A stretch of DNA of 64,000 bases from Asterias rubens (GCF_902459465.1 NC_047078.1:10316333-10380332); one strand, 5' to 3'. Shown: positions 36,401 through 47,900, counted from the first letter of the stretch. Program-made: numbers and translations. Notes: generated by a model from the letters alone, not told the origin.

Positions 36401-36561
36401 ACCAAAGACACAAAATTGCAACAATCACAAAGTTTCAAATGTAAATTTCGACAAAATAGCCGTGAATTTCTTCCCCCCCCCTTGGCCTTTCCCAGATCCC
36501 CCGCCCCCAAACAACTTACCTGGGTTGTAAACATAACAAAAGAATCCAGAAAGAACGACAT
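27457..36561 (-). CDS. GPR89: Golgi pH regulator GPR89/GPHR, complete 12-exon gene
   Basis: GPR89 (GPHR) is a multi-pass Golgi membrane protein reported as an anion channel that helps acidify the Golgi. Minus-strand exons in transcript order: 36561-36520, 36197-36138, 34854-34751, 34321-34215, 33614-33386, 32254-32174, 32047-31941, 30884-30796, 29846-29658, 28761-28672, 28103-28038, 27666-27457. Total is 1374 nt, or 457 aa plus stop, close to the usual 455. The start [14 protein letters not shown] and the end [15 protein letters not shown] match the family ends. [45 protein letters not shown] and [15 protein letters not shown] are strongly diagnostic. All exon phases agree. For exon 5 the acceptor CTATAG gives the in-frame join RIVQNRHL; the AG five bases further in breaks the frame. 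The donor of exon 8 is GTCTGA, weaker than the others. Introns contain LINE, SINE and MITE insertions but no exon is damaged. Confidence 0.97.
27778..27965. repeat. R4 fold-back element
   Basis: AAATCAGCTAAGCACAACC, CAGTCTGTGACTGGTATTCT and GCAGCTCTACGAAATTAAGC; GPR89 last intron. Confidence 0.7.
28806..29070 (+). mobile_element. R2-type SINE, decayed
   Basis: GTTGTGGCTGAGCGGTCAAG and GTGGGTTCAAGTCCCAGTC head; body degenerate. GPR89 intron. Confidence 0.6.
29270..29615 (+). mobile_element. LINE 3' fragment (CR1/L2-like)
   Basis: The frame [18 protein letters not shown] resembles the ORF2 C-terminus of CR1/L2-type LINEs. It is followed by a 3' UTR ending in (AAT)n. In a GPR89 intron. Confidence 0.55.
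29902..30250 (-). mobile_element. R2 SINE, nearly full length
   Basis: Same structure as the copy at 25205 with only scattered differences, mostly in the T-arm region (GGGTTCGAATCC is altered here). It sits in a GPR89 intron just upstream of exon 9. Confidence 0.88.
30330..30445 (+). mobile_element. R2-type SINE head fragment
   Basis: GCATGGCCAAGCGGTCTAGT and a weak B box (GGTTTCAATACCCGGTC). Confidence 0.5.
31020..31285 (+). mobile_element. LINE 3' fragment
   Basis: One frame reads [19 protein letters not shown] then [10 protein letters not shown], typical of a non-LTR ORF2 end. A 3' UTR (GGCACTATATAAGTGTCC) and (ATT)n follow. Confidence 0.65.
31260..31915. repeat. Tandem repeats with core AGTAGGAGGGTTGACTGTG in a GPR89 intron
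   Basis: Six or more degenerate units of about 95-130 bp share GTGGATGATATTAAATGGTC, AACAGTAGGAGGGTTGACTG and CATCATATTGCA blocks. The same core in reverse occurs in USP25 introns (45890, 46010, 46266, 46380, 46735, 57222). Confidence 0.8.
32495..33260 (-). repeat. Eleven-copy tandem array of a 69-bp tRNA-like unit
   Basis: Read on the minus strand, each unit has an A-box-like CTAGTGGTTAGACTG, a CTTG...CAAG arm and a B-box/T-arm GGTTCGAATCC. It therefore resembles a tRNA body without a closed acceptor stem. Inner units repeat in a three-unit order (about 207 bp), so the array has higher-order structure. It lies in the GPR89 intron between exons 5 and 6, in the same orientation as the gene. 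Confidence 0.88.
33671..33800. repeat. R1 MITE fragment
   Basis: AAGACACTGAACATTTTTGG then AGAAATGACTCCCTTTGAAG; followed by an R6 copy. Confidence 0.6.
33835..34125. repeat. R6 repeat copy
   Basis: ACACCATGTGTATGTTTACT, TTCTACTACC, AGGAGATTTCTCAGTTC and AACTTCACTACCGCGGAGTA follow the same order as 41445-41650. In a GPR89 intron. Confidence 0.65.
34363..34590. repeat. R1 MITE fragment
   Basis: GGCAGTGGACACTATTGGTA through AAGCACACAACTTCGTGTGA; the right half is missing. Confidence 0.68.
34906..35150. repeat. CCACGGTGGGCGG family repeat
   Basis: GTTGTAGCCACGGTGGGCGG at the left and CCTAGCTACAACACTGCAA at the right. Other copies: 5060-5195 and 26455-26525. Confidence 0.65.
35400..35960 (-). 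mobile_element. LINE 3' fragment
   Basis: Minus-strand frame [20 protein letters not shown] then [10 protein letters not shown] is a LINE ORF2 tail. A 37-bp piece (GGACCTTATGGTGTGTGGCA) is duplicated at 35535/35571. The tail at 35400-35460 has AAAGCGCATTGATC on the minus strand. Confidence 0.65.
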
Positions 36562-36702
36562 TTTCACTTTTTGTTAACAGCTGCGATTCCTATGATAATA
36601 AAGGATATAATTATTCAACATTTGGCGGCTAATTTATTGTTTAACTAAGTGATTTTGTAGAGTTTTCATTCCAGTGAATTAGAAATGTCTGTGTGACATG
36701 GA

Positions 36703-36716
36703 GGCTGCCATCTTGG
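36703..36716 (-). promoter_or_regulatory. YY1-type CAAGATGGCAGCC motif upstream of GPR89
   Basis: Minus strand TCCAAGATGGCAGCC lies about 145 bp before the GPR89 ATG. This motif class (CAAGATGGCGGC) is common just inside transcripts of housekeeping genes, so the transcription start may be close. The factor is inferred from motif only. Confidence 0.45.
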
Positions 36717-37604
36717 AATGACGTTGCTTGAAACAACCCATTTCATTGGCTGGATATAAATAGCTTACTTCTAGTATCTTTTAAAAAAAGCAAAATTCAC
36801 AATCATTTTGAAAAAGGAATTGTTGTATGCTTCCATAAGAGTAAAAACCCAAGAATGTTTTGGAAAAAATTGTTGTAATATTATTGTTTAGCTCTTCCAA
36901 TAATTGTCCAATAAAAATGTTTGTCACTGTGAAAAGTACCGAATGCTCTGAACTATTGGGCTATAATGCCAGCCCAAAAAGCTGCACGTACTTCGTGGGA
37001 TGTAATGACAGGCGAAAACATTATTTTGACAGAATTGAGTTCTTCAACGCGCACACTTGGGCGATAAATGGTGAGTACACATGCATCAGTTTGACCTTGA
37101 TTGATGGACGGTGTGGCATGTTGGTTTCAATGTTTTGATTTTCGTGCATTTATGCAAAGTTTTCTGGACTCGTTTATTGACCCATATTTATGGGTCAGAG
37201 AAGGACGACCATAATGACGGTGGAGCATGGTGTGTTTCAACAGCGTGATGAGTTAAAGGTAGGTTTCTTCTGCAATTTGTTTCCGTGTTCTCGGACCGGT
37301 CACGGCACGGTATTTTTGTTTGTGTAGACTCGGTCCGGTCATGGAGGTAGTCGGAATGTCTTCTACTTCTGCTTCATGGTCTTGTCTATTCTAACAATAA
37401 CATGTATTTCATTTAAAATGAGGTTGTGCAGATGAGATTGCAATCAGCATTTAGTTTGGAACTTTGAGTTTGTTTGGCATCATGTCCTCCTCCATTCTCC
37501 GGCGCTTCTCTGCTGGAGTAGTCTGAATCTGATGAATAATTTGGTGGTGGACTGAAAACATGCTGCCTGAACTACATCATCAACATCTGAATTCAGGTTA
37601 TCTT

Positions 37605-37810
37605 GTAACCAAGTCAACTCGTTCCCAAGTCAACCATGTCAACTCGTACCCAAGTCAACCATGTCAACTCGTACCCACCAAGTCAACTCGTACCCAAGTC
37701 AACTCGTACCCAACCAACCAAGTCGAGTCAACTCGTACCCAACTAGAACTAAATTTTTACCAAATTCTCTGTCGGCAAAAATTGTTTACCCAAGTCAACT
37801 CGTACTTATA
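37605..37810. repeat. Tandem repeats of AAGTCAACTCGTACCC
   Basis: Irregular array of 16- to 20-bp units with CATGTCAACTCGTACCC and ACCAACCAAGTC variants, in the GPR89-USP25 spacer. Confidence 0.85.
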
Positions 37811-37989
37811 AGTATTGTAGTTTAATTTATTTATTTATTTACATTGTAAATCATACATTTATCTATAAAAATTGTTCTTTTGTTGCAAAGATTTTTTTTT
37901 TTTTTTTTTCATGTTGCAAGTAACAAACTGAGGACTACATACAATAAGCAAATAACGCAATGTTATAAAATCACGCCGCATGTAAATTG

Positions 37990-38105
37990 TAAGACTGGAC
38001 GATCTGACGATAATATCGTCACGATACGATATTGAAAACAATATCGCCAACAATATCAATGTTTTTTTTTTTTTCATAGACGATATCTTTCAAAATATCG
38101 AGTAT
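37990..38105. repeat. GATAATATCG / CGATATTG inverted-repeat DNA
   Basis: ACGATAATATCGTCACGATA and AACAATATCGCCAACAATAT form many local palindromes, interrupted by a T-tract. Resembles a decayed DNA transposon end. Confidence 0.55.
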
Positions 38106-38696
38106 TTTCCCACGAATGTGGCTCAACGCATATACCTTGTATTACGTCCTCATATCTAGCTATGGTGGTCTCTCTTTGCAACGCTGAAGCAGAATGAACG
38201 TTCTTGAACCGTTTATGTGCTGTGTGAATATCGGGAGTGCAGTATCCATCACCTCGATCCCATGGTTAATATTCTGGTACTTTACGTTCGTCCTGGGAAA
38301 AAACCCGCCACACACCGGGGTCGACCCAGTCACCCAGGGAAGCTAAACGAACGCACCCATTGTACATCATGGACAACAGAGGGCGCTTTCCTGCATTTGG
38401 AACTTTTGTGGCCATACAGCTATATAAAATAGCATTGGTCGTGTTGACGGTGAGTTGACTAACACAAGCGAATGGACTGTGAATATCCATGCACGTGTAT
38501 AGTGATGATTGTGAACGCATCGGAATAATATAGCGGCGCCAGATTTTTAGAGATCGCAACACTCCAATCGATTGAGGTACATTGATTAAATTGCTTCAGA
38601 GCCAGTGATTGATGTAAAAACAAAAAAAATCATACGTGTTCTGTTTCATGGAATATTTACGGTGGCCCACAACTGTCACAGCAAAATAAAAAGCGC

Positions 38697-39295
38697 CAAG
38701 GGCTGGTTGTACAGTTGAGCTGATTCTACAGTTGGGCTGATTCTACAGTTGGGCTGATTCTACAGTTGGGATGATTCTATAGTTGGGATGGTTGTACAGT
38801 TGGGCTGGTTGTACAGTTGAGCTGGTTGTACAGTTGGGCTGGTTGTACAGTTGGGCTGGTTGTACAGTTGAGCTGAGTCTACAGTTGGGCTGATTCTACA
38901 GTTGGGCTGATTCTACAGTTGGGATGATTATATAGTTGGGATGGTTGTACAGTTGGGCTGGTTGTACAGTTGAGCTGGTTGTACAGTTGGGCTGGTTGTA
39001 CAGTTGGGCTGGTTGTACAGTTGGGCTGGTTGTACAATTGAGCTGATTCTACAGTTGGGCTGATTCTACAGTTGGGATGGTTGTACAGTTGGGCTGGTTG
39101 TACAGTTGGGCTGGTTGTACAGTTGGGCTGGTTGTACAGTTGGGCTGGTTGTACAGTTGGGCTGGTTGTACAGTTGGGCTGGTTGTACAGTTGGGCTGGT
39201 TGTACAGTTGGGCTGGTTGTACAGTTGGGCTGGTTGTATAGGCCTAGTTGAGCTGATTCTACAGTTGGGCTGATTCTACAGTTGGGATGACAGTT
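38697..39295. repeat. 17-bp minisatellite, about 35 copies
   Basis: Core GGTTGTACAGTTGGGCT alternates with blocks of GATTCTACAGTTGGGCT. The block pattern is reused, which suggests amplification of multi-unit segments. It lies in the spacer between GPR89 and USP25. Confidence 0.92.
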
Positions 39296-39689
39296 GGGAA
39301 TGATTCCACAATTAGATGGAACTCGTCATACAAATTCAATGTACAATGCCACGCTCAACATGTTGGTGGTCAATATGTAGGTTTGCGTGTAAACGCCGCG
39401 TCGCCTTAAATGCACGCTTCTCTGAATAACACACGTTGACATTGACCACCAAAATGGCGCATCCAAGATTATTCTGATGATGACGTCAGGTGAATTGGGT
39501 CAATAGTGAACAATGTATAATACAAAGATTTTTAGATTGCATTGTGGATATAAGAATATTGTGTTAAATACCCTTTCACTGAATGTATTACATTGTACTC
39601 CCAAGTTAAGTGAAAAAACACCTTACGCAAATCACTCAGGTGGGATTCGAACCCACGACCTTTGCATACATTTTTGTGCATAAATATTC

Positions 39690-40850
39690 ATTCATTCATT
39701 CATTCATTCAATGCTTTATTAAAAATCTATTTAAATTACTGCCAGCAGCAGAGTTACATGCGCACTAACACACCATGGAGGTACCACAGACAAGAGTAGT
39801 TTCTGCACCTATGTTACCCCCATTCTTTCTGTGGTTGAAATAAATTGTTTTGGGGAGTTTGGTTAATCTTTGTCAAGTCGGGGCTTCACCCTGTTAGAGG
39901 ATTGGGTAAAGGTTTGGAAGAGGTGTTGGTGAGTAGCTACATTAGCTCAGGAAGTTGTGTTCAGAGGAATTTTTCACAAGAACGTTTTGTACAATTTATT
40001 TTGTAATGTATTAATAGTATTGGCATCCAATGTAAACAGAATGTCGTGTTCATCATTTCAATTTTTAAAACTCCCTATGTGAGAATTAGAGCGGTCCACA
40101 TACACGTGTGTAATTTGGTTGATGCACAAGAGTGTGTGAGACTAAACCACAGGGTGACTCCATTACTTCATGGAAGGGGTGTTCACCAAGATGACCTTCA
40201 GATTTGTCAAGGAGGGGGAAGTCTGTCTCCACTTTCCAAGTAAGGCAGCAAGGAAATTCCAGACATTCCATCGGCATACTGCACTTACACAGTGCATACA
40301 TGTAGCACAGTGTACCAGACAAGCCCAAGTGCTTTTCTTATTATATGCTTTGCAGGTGTAATGTTGCAGTAGATGAAAGTGGGCCTGGCACCTCGTGAAC
40401 TCAAGAGCTTTGATTAATTTCTTAATTACTCACTTATCATCACGTTGTCCTTTTTAGCACACTTGGATCACCAATGTACCCTTACGTGGCAGCTGTTCTT
40501 CGGTCTGTAAAATTACATTTGTAAGAACTTGTCTGGCAAGGCAATACAGTTTGCTATCGATGCGGTTTGTTCCATGCTGTTGCGTTGTGGAGTTTTTATT
40601 TTAATTGGAGGTGTGAAGACTTTGATACAATTCTACCAGGATCTATAGGAAGTTTTGTGATTCCTTGAAGGATTTGCAACACAGTGCTTTGGCTGCCAAT
40701 GTACATGTATGCACATGGATTTGTAAACACACGTAACTCCCTGATAATGAGTTGATGAGCATCTTTCTTGGGGACAGAGTAGCAGTTTTTAAGATTGTGT
40801 TCAGGAGAAATTAACGGAGAAGGATTTTTGTAGCACGTCTTTTGAGGATG
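39690..40850 (-). mobile_element. Probable retroposon 3' region with (TGAA)n tail
   Basis: Minus strand ends TTTAATAAAGCATTGAATGA followed by TGAA repeats, as in CR1/L2-type elements. Upstream minus frames are broken and not recognised. The family is uncertain. Confidence 0.4.
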
Positions 40851-40934
40851 TCTCTACTTGTTGACCACACTGCGACAACAGCATCAGGGGAGCCTGAAGT
40901 TTACTACAGTCAGTATATGAAACGTCGTCAGCTG
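40848..40934 (+). CDS. Candidate first coding exon of the USP25-like gene
   Basis: An ATG at 40848 opens 29 codons (MSLLVDHTATTASGEPEVYY...) that end exactly at a good donor, CTG|GTATGT. The exon ends in phase 0, matching the phase-0 start of the exon at 41904, and gives a short N-terminus before the UBA-like region, as in USP25. Against it, the exon lies at the edge of a repeat-like stretch (39700-40850) and has no recognisable family sequence. Tentative. Confidence 0.3.
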
Positions 40935-40996
40935 GTATGTACTTGAATGGGCTCAAAATTAACACTTGACCAGTTATTGTTTAGCCTCGGACCAGT

Positions 40997-41260
40997 TAAA
41001 GGGAAGGTACACGTTTGGTAATTGTCAAAGACCAGTCTTCTCACTTGGTGTATCCCAACATAAGCATAAAATAACAAACCTGTGAAAATTTGAGCTAAAT
41101 TGGTCACCGAAGTTGCGAGAAAATGATCTGAGAGAAAAACACCCTTGTTGGACGAATTTGTGTGCCTTCAGATAGGAATAAAAGACTTCTAGCTAGAAGT
41201 CTTTTACTATTTCAGTGAGAAATTACCTCTTTCCCAAAATCTATGCTACCGCTTTAACTT
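40997..41260. repeat. R1 MITE fragment
   Basis: AAAGGGAAGGTACACGTTTG, AAAGACCAGTCTTCTCACTT, and a hairpin AAAAGACTTCTAGCTAGAAG near 41180. Confidence 0.72.
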
Positions 41261-41444
41261 CTTGATCACAAAACAACTTGCTGACGAGTTTGCGGCTTCA
41301 AGAGAACGCCCTCGTATTGGTGGAATCGTGTGTAGTGTTGAGTGTATGTTGGCTCCATGGTTTTCTTCCTCAATTTATAGCCTAGATATTTAAACTAGTG
41401 GAATTCTATAGAATTGAGGCATTGCATGTTACCAATAACATGTT

Positions 41445-41760
41445 TACGGTAACACCATGTGTGTGTCTACTATAATGTTCTTTTTAGGACTGTCTTGCTA
41501 AATGTTCTACTACCGCGGAAGGTTTTCAGAATTCAGGAGACTTCTCAGTTCGGAATGAACTGTCCTGCATTTTAGGTACATGTACAACAGGGACTACTGA
41601 ACACTTGTTTAGCTTTTAGTGGATTGTTATTAACTTCACCACCGCGGAGTTCTCATCAGGAGACAGTATAGAATTCTATCGATGCTAGGTTTATTGGTTT
41701 CAGAACCCAATGTGTTATGGGTAGGCAGATGGGGCAGATTTGCTACCGCGGTGTAGAGGT
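41445..41760. repeat. R6 repeat copy
   Basis: CGGTAACACCATGTGTGTGT, TTCTACTACCGCGGAAGG, AGGAGACTTCTCAGTTC and CTTCACCACCGCGGAG. Just upstream of USP25 exon 41904. Confidence 0.65.
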
Positions 41761-41903
41761 ATGTTGTCATGCACGACTCATGCACGCATTGCCTATATCT
41801 TTGTGTGGTTTCAACAGCGCCCTCTCTTGATATTTTGCTGTTCGCGATAAACCTTATAATATGTAAATCAAGTAACAAAGAGTATTCATTGTTTATCTTA
41901 CAG

Positions 41904-44900
41904 AATCAAGAGATTGTGCTGAATCAACTGAAGGAGATTACCGGGGTTCAAGATGAGCAGGCGTTGAAGCACGCCTACGAGGCGAGTGGTGGAGACATCC
42001 CTCAAGCCATCACGTTCCTCACCGATGGGAGTGCTGAGAACGCTGCTCAGTCGGCCACACTACCCTCGGGTACCCCGGCTACATCATCGGTGCCCAAGAA
42101 TCAACACACAGCATTGGTGGATCCAGCTACTAGAGGGGAGGGTGCACCAGTGTGTGGCCCCAAGAATAAAGGGCAAGGTACACATGAATTCAAGTTCTTG
42201 TAGCTTTTTATGTCAAATTTATAATATAGGTTTTCTCGATCAATTTCGGAAAATGAGCAGTCAATTTAACCACCAAACTACTCTATTTCACTCTAAATCA
42301 AATGCTGCTGAATAGGGTCATTCGATTTCGTTTAATGATTAGTCACCTGTTATGTTGCGTCAGTCATTTGATCTAACAAAATGATCATTCTGTGACACGC
42401 ATTTAAATAATGGGTCGTTGAGAATAATACTTCTGAGGAATCGGCTTCTCTGTTTTATTATATATCTGAAATATGAAGACAAGCGAAATACAGTTATCAC
42501 GGCTGTCTGTCTTCATAGGAATTATCAAATAACCTAAACACTGAACAATAAATCTTATCAACGTTATTTAAAATAAATGAATGCACAAGAGCAAATAAAT
42601 AATCAAAACACTTCATATGAGAACACGATTTAAACACAATAGCGGTTCCCGCCACGGCTTTCTGGGCCGCGCCATCTTGAAATGCTATGCAATAATAATT
42701 ATTTACAAAACGAAAACCAAACTAGAGCATAAATGGCAGATTCTACTAGACATCAACTTTTCAAACTCATGTATTATGAAAAGCAAGCTTAGATAAACAA
42801 CTTAAACAACTTTAGAAATAGAAATATATAATACAAAAAGGGGAAATTTACCTGAAATATGAAGACAAGCGAAATACAGTTATCACGGCTGTCTGTCTTC
42901 ATAGGAATTATCGGAGCACCCGAAAACCTGACGTTGAGGGCGCTCGATTAACAAAAGAATTAGTTAAAGGAGGCAACTATAGTTGATTAAACCAAAAAAA
43001 TAAGGGGGACCTGTTTTATACCTGTCACAATTCAATTGAACAATTCATCAAAGCAGCATTCAAATTCGCAGACGCTTCTTGAGGCATGCGTGTCACCAAA
43101 AAGAATGACCATTCCCTAAATTGAACCTAGTGCTAAAGGAATCTGACTCAACTCAAAACGAAATTGAATGGCCGAATTCTGAATTTGAAGCGCAGAACAA
43201 CTGGTGAGGCATTAATTTGAACGCATGAAAATGAAATTGGCTGCTCATGTGTCGAATTGACCAAGAAAACCTATACTAAGTTTAATGGGTGTGTATACTT
43301 GAGATTAAAAACCAAAGATAAACACCAAGTAAACAAACCTTGTTTCAATTCAGTGTGCTTCAACCAAAATTTGGGTCTGGAATTCCCCATAGTTTTGAAA
43401 GCATTACGGGAAAGATATATCGAAAGGTTTCTGACTTTGGCAACAAAAATTCAGAAAGTATGACATCCTTTTCAGTAAATCGGCCTGTAGCAGTCAGCAG
43501 TCCTACTGGTTTGTACATGATCCATTTAAAGACACTGGACACCTTCGGTAATTGTCAAAGACCAGTCTTCTCACTTGGTGTATCTCAACAGGCACAAAAT
43601 AACAAACCTGTGAAAATTTGAACTTAATTGGTCGTCGATGTTGATGAAAGAAAAAACACCCTTGTCACATGAAGTTGTGTGCTTTCAGATGCTTGATTAA
43701 GAGACCTCAATTTCTTATTCTGAGGTCTCAAAATCAAATTTGTTAAAAACTATTTTTTTTCTCAAAAACTTTGCACTTCGGAGGGAGCTGTTTCTCACAA
43801 TGTTTTATACCATCAACCTCTCCCCATTACCATGATTACTCGTTACCAAGTAAGGTTTTATGCTTATAATTGTTTTGAGTAACTACCAATATTGTCCACT
43901 GCCTTTAACATGTTTAAGTCCACTGTTTGGAACAGGAGTTAAAAGAAGTTGAGAGGTGTGATTTGACATAGGAAAGTGTTTTTTTTTATTCTGGCCTCGT
44001 TCTTTAGTTGAGCTTTCCCTTAATCAATCCTGAGGAGAACCCTGTTCAGAGAATAACATATTGAAATATTTTTCCTAGAAGTGATTGACCTTACCCACGA
44101 TCGAGATGAGAAAGATGACCTCCAGAGGGCCATCGCCCTGTCGCTGAGGGAAACGACGGGACAAAGTACGACAATCGGAGTGTCAACTGAAGAACAAGAC
44201 ATCAGCAGGTCAGTAATAAGGCGTTTGTCACACGAGGCAACTTGGTTGCCTTTTGTCAAGGCCTTCGTGGCTTGGAGAGCAGCGATCCAAAGCGATTGGA
44301 ATGGGAGACCACGCACGTGAGTGGCAAAGCAACGGTTGCCACTTGCTGTGCTTGGTCTCCCATTCCAGTCGCTTGGTATCGCGGCTCTCCAAGCCGCAAA
44401 GTTCTTGACAAAAGGCTAGCAACTTGGTTGCCTTTTGTCAAGGCCTTCGTGGCTTGGAGAGCAGCGATCCAAAACGATAGACCTTATGCATTGACCATCT
44501 TGGTGGAAAAACGGTGACGAAACAATCGAAACGCACAGATTTCTACGCGCGACGCACCGGATTGGCCAATGAACAATCTCCTTTTGACCTCTAGGTGAGG
44601 CGCCCTACTGAAATGACGTCATGTGCATAAGGTCTATTGGAACGGGAGACCACGCTTGTGAGTGGCGAAGCAACGGTTGCCACTTGCGGTGCTTGGTCTC
44701 CCATTCCAGTCGCTTGGTATCGCGGCTCTCCAAGCCACAAAGTTCTTGACAAAAGGCTAGCAACTTGGAGGCAACTAAGGGAGCGTCTCAAAAGTCAGAA
44801 CGGTCGGAACAATCTTTTTGGAATGATAGAGTTTGCCTGTGGGTATTCCTAGACCGGTCTGTAGGACCTGCTCAACCGTCCAAACCAGCCTCCCGCACCA

Positions 44901-47900
44901 GGTGTTGAAACAAATAATAGCAACAATACAAAGAATGTGTTGAAATTGACATTGCCCCTTCAAGTTATCTTAATTAATTAGACCAGGAGACGAACCTTTG
45001 AAAAGGCCTTGATGATGAATAATCAAAGGAAGTAATATATTTCAGCAGCCATGAACAAATACGAAGAGAATCCATTACAGGCGTAAATCAAACGATAATA
45101 AAAGTAAACAGCTCAGACCATTTACGAACGACAGTACGTTTTTTAGTTCCGCAGGAACGTTCCTTATGGAATAGTCGGCTTAATCGCTGATCGTCACAGT
45201 GCTGTGGAACATACCAGCGGGCCACAGGATGGCGGGCATATGCCCGTAGGACATTCTTTTCCGCTTGGAACGTCCCCGACTTTTGAGATGCTCCCTAACT
45301 CAACACATTGGCTCTAATTGAAATATAATGACTGACACAAATCTGATGACTGAGAAATATAATGACTGAGAAAAACCAAATACAGTGTGCCCAGGGGTGG
45401 ATTTCACAAAGAGTTAGGACTAGTCCTATCTCGATTTAGGACGAGTTACTCGTCCTACTGTAACTTAGGACTAGTCACACGTGTTGTATATCTCCTAGGA
45501 CTAGTCCTAAGTAAGGACTAGTCCTAACTCTTTGTGAAATCGACCCCAGAAAAATTAATTGAATGCATTAGTGCATTTTAGCTAAAAAGAAACCATAGTT
45601 TGTGTAGACTATGAGTGAATTTGAGTGCGTGTTTGAAATGTAATTTTTTTTGCTGAAATGGTAAGAGAAAAGCCTATAGAAATGATCAATGTGATAGTTC
45701 TCTATTGATTTTATTTCAGAGCTCTGGAGCAGAGTATGGCGGAAAACAAGTCTGGCCTACGACCCGGAGAGGTCTGGTTCAGCGACCCTCTGAATCCACA
45801 TGATCGATGCAGGGAAAATGGCTGGCCTGTAGGTCTGAAGAATGTGGGAAACACATGCTGGTTCAGTGCAGTAATACAGGTATGTTAGTCAACCCTCCTA
45901 CTGTATGTCCAATGAATCCACATGATAGATGCAGGGAGAATGGCTGGCCAGTAGGTCTGAAGAATGTGGGAAACACATGCTGGTTCAGTGCAGTAATACA
46001 GGTATGTTAGTCAACCCTCCCACTGTATGTCCAATGAATCCATATGATCGATGCAGGGAAAATGGCTGGCCAGTAGGTCTGAAGAATGTGGGAAACACAT
46101 GCTGGTTCAGTTTAGTAATACAGGAATGTTAGTCAGTCAACCCTCCTACTGTATGTCCAATGAATCCCCATGATAGATACAGGGAGCATGGCTGGCCAGA
46201 AGGTCTGAAGAATTTGGGAAACACATGCTGGTTCAGTGCAGTAATACAGGTACATGTATGTTAGTCAACCCTCCTACTGTCTGACTTATGAATATCATCA
46301 ACTGTCATGGTTAGTGAGAGATAAACTTTGCAGTCTACAATATGATGTCATAATCATGTGGTGGTACTACACAACACAGTCAACCCTCCTACTGTCTGTC
46401 CAATAATTATCCACCGCTGTTATGATAGATAAACTATGCAGTTTTCAATATGATATCCTATTCATGTGGCCATAGACAATGTCAGCCCTCATACTTCAAG
46501 GTGTGGGCTACAATAAACTAATTTTGTTATCCAGGGGCCATTGCCACCAACGTGTACTCCTGGGGCTGAAACCTCCTTAACAGTCTATCTGGATGTAGGC
46601 TAGGGTATCATCCATCAGACGCCTGGCTGGTAGAGCAGAAACCACTGCCTTCCCAACTTAACGAAGCTATCATGGTTAAGTGTCTTGCTTATAAAAGGAC
46701 ACCTGTTGTGAATGCATTTACGGAGTAAACAATCAACCCTCCTACTGTCTGACCATTCTTTTTGCCTCTCCTGCATTGCAGTCTCTGTTCCACCTTCCTG
46801 CCTTTCGCCAAATGGTACTGAACTTCGTTCCACCTGCAAACATCCACGCTCAACAACCGGCCCAAAATGCTGCATCCACGAATCCATCCACGAATCCATC
46901 CACTGCCTCCACAGAGGTTCGGGTAGGTTTTTAAGAATAACTTTGATTTGTACCATAAAACTCACCTGTGAAAGCTTCATTTCAAAAGGTGGTACTAGTT
47001 TTTGAGAAAAAAAAACCTTGAATATTTTACTTTCTTATTGGACTTTAGGAACATCGAAACCTTCTCTTCATGTCGGAGTTGAGGGCGCTGTTTGCTCTCA
47101 TGCTCGGCACAAAGCGGAAATACGTTGACCCCAGCAAAGCTGTTGAGATCCTGAAAGGTGCTTTTATAAACAGCGGAGGTGTGAACAGTCAACAGGTAAA
47201 AATAATGAATATTTCAGCTAAATAAAAAGGTCAAGCAGCGCCCAGTTTCATGGCACTGTTTACCGCCAAATTCTGTGCTTACGATCACGATTCCCTGCTT
47301 ACGTGCAAGTGACAAATTTCTGCACTAGCCTTGTAAGCTTAGAATGCCTAGTAACGTGGAGTACGCATGCGCAGAAGCCAAAATTCGCCGCTAACCTGTG
47401 AAATACGCTTGACGTAAGCTAAGAATTTCCTGCTTCTGTAAGCGCCGATTCTGTGCTTACGGTAAGCAGAGCCATTAAATTGGGCCCAGTTTGCTGCGTC
47501 AAAATTCCATTTTTTCACAACTGAAAACATCAAAATTAGCGTGGCAATTGGAAGACTTTTTCAAATGCTGTCTTCGTTCATCCTGTTGTTTGTGTAAGAG
47601 ACCAGTGTTGGTATCGACCCCGGAAGGAGACCCGGTCCTCTAATAAAGGACGAGCATTCGCCAAAATACAAGCATTTATAAAGAACAGCCAATCAATGAC
47701 TTCTAAGATAAATCAAATAAACTTCTCCTGTACAGGTTTCATCTCTTCAAACCCATAGCAAACATACACAAAGTTACAACACTACAGTATGACATTACAT
47801 GTACATCACACAGTGCACGGTAACAGTTCACAAAAAGGGTCAACCATATGGCTTCCATGCTACACTCACGGACGCACTACACACGATCTATAAATAATCT

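Noticed and set aside
40086..40328. 80-codon minus ORF in the GPR89-USP25 spacer
   Set aside because: Inside a repeat-like region ending in a (TGAA)n tail; no domain recognised.
41769..42203. 144-codon ORF as a complete gene
   Set aside because: The part from 41904 to 42177 is a USP25 exon; the start and end are intron read-through.
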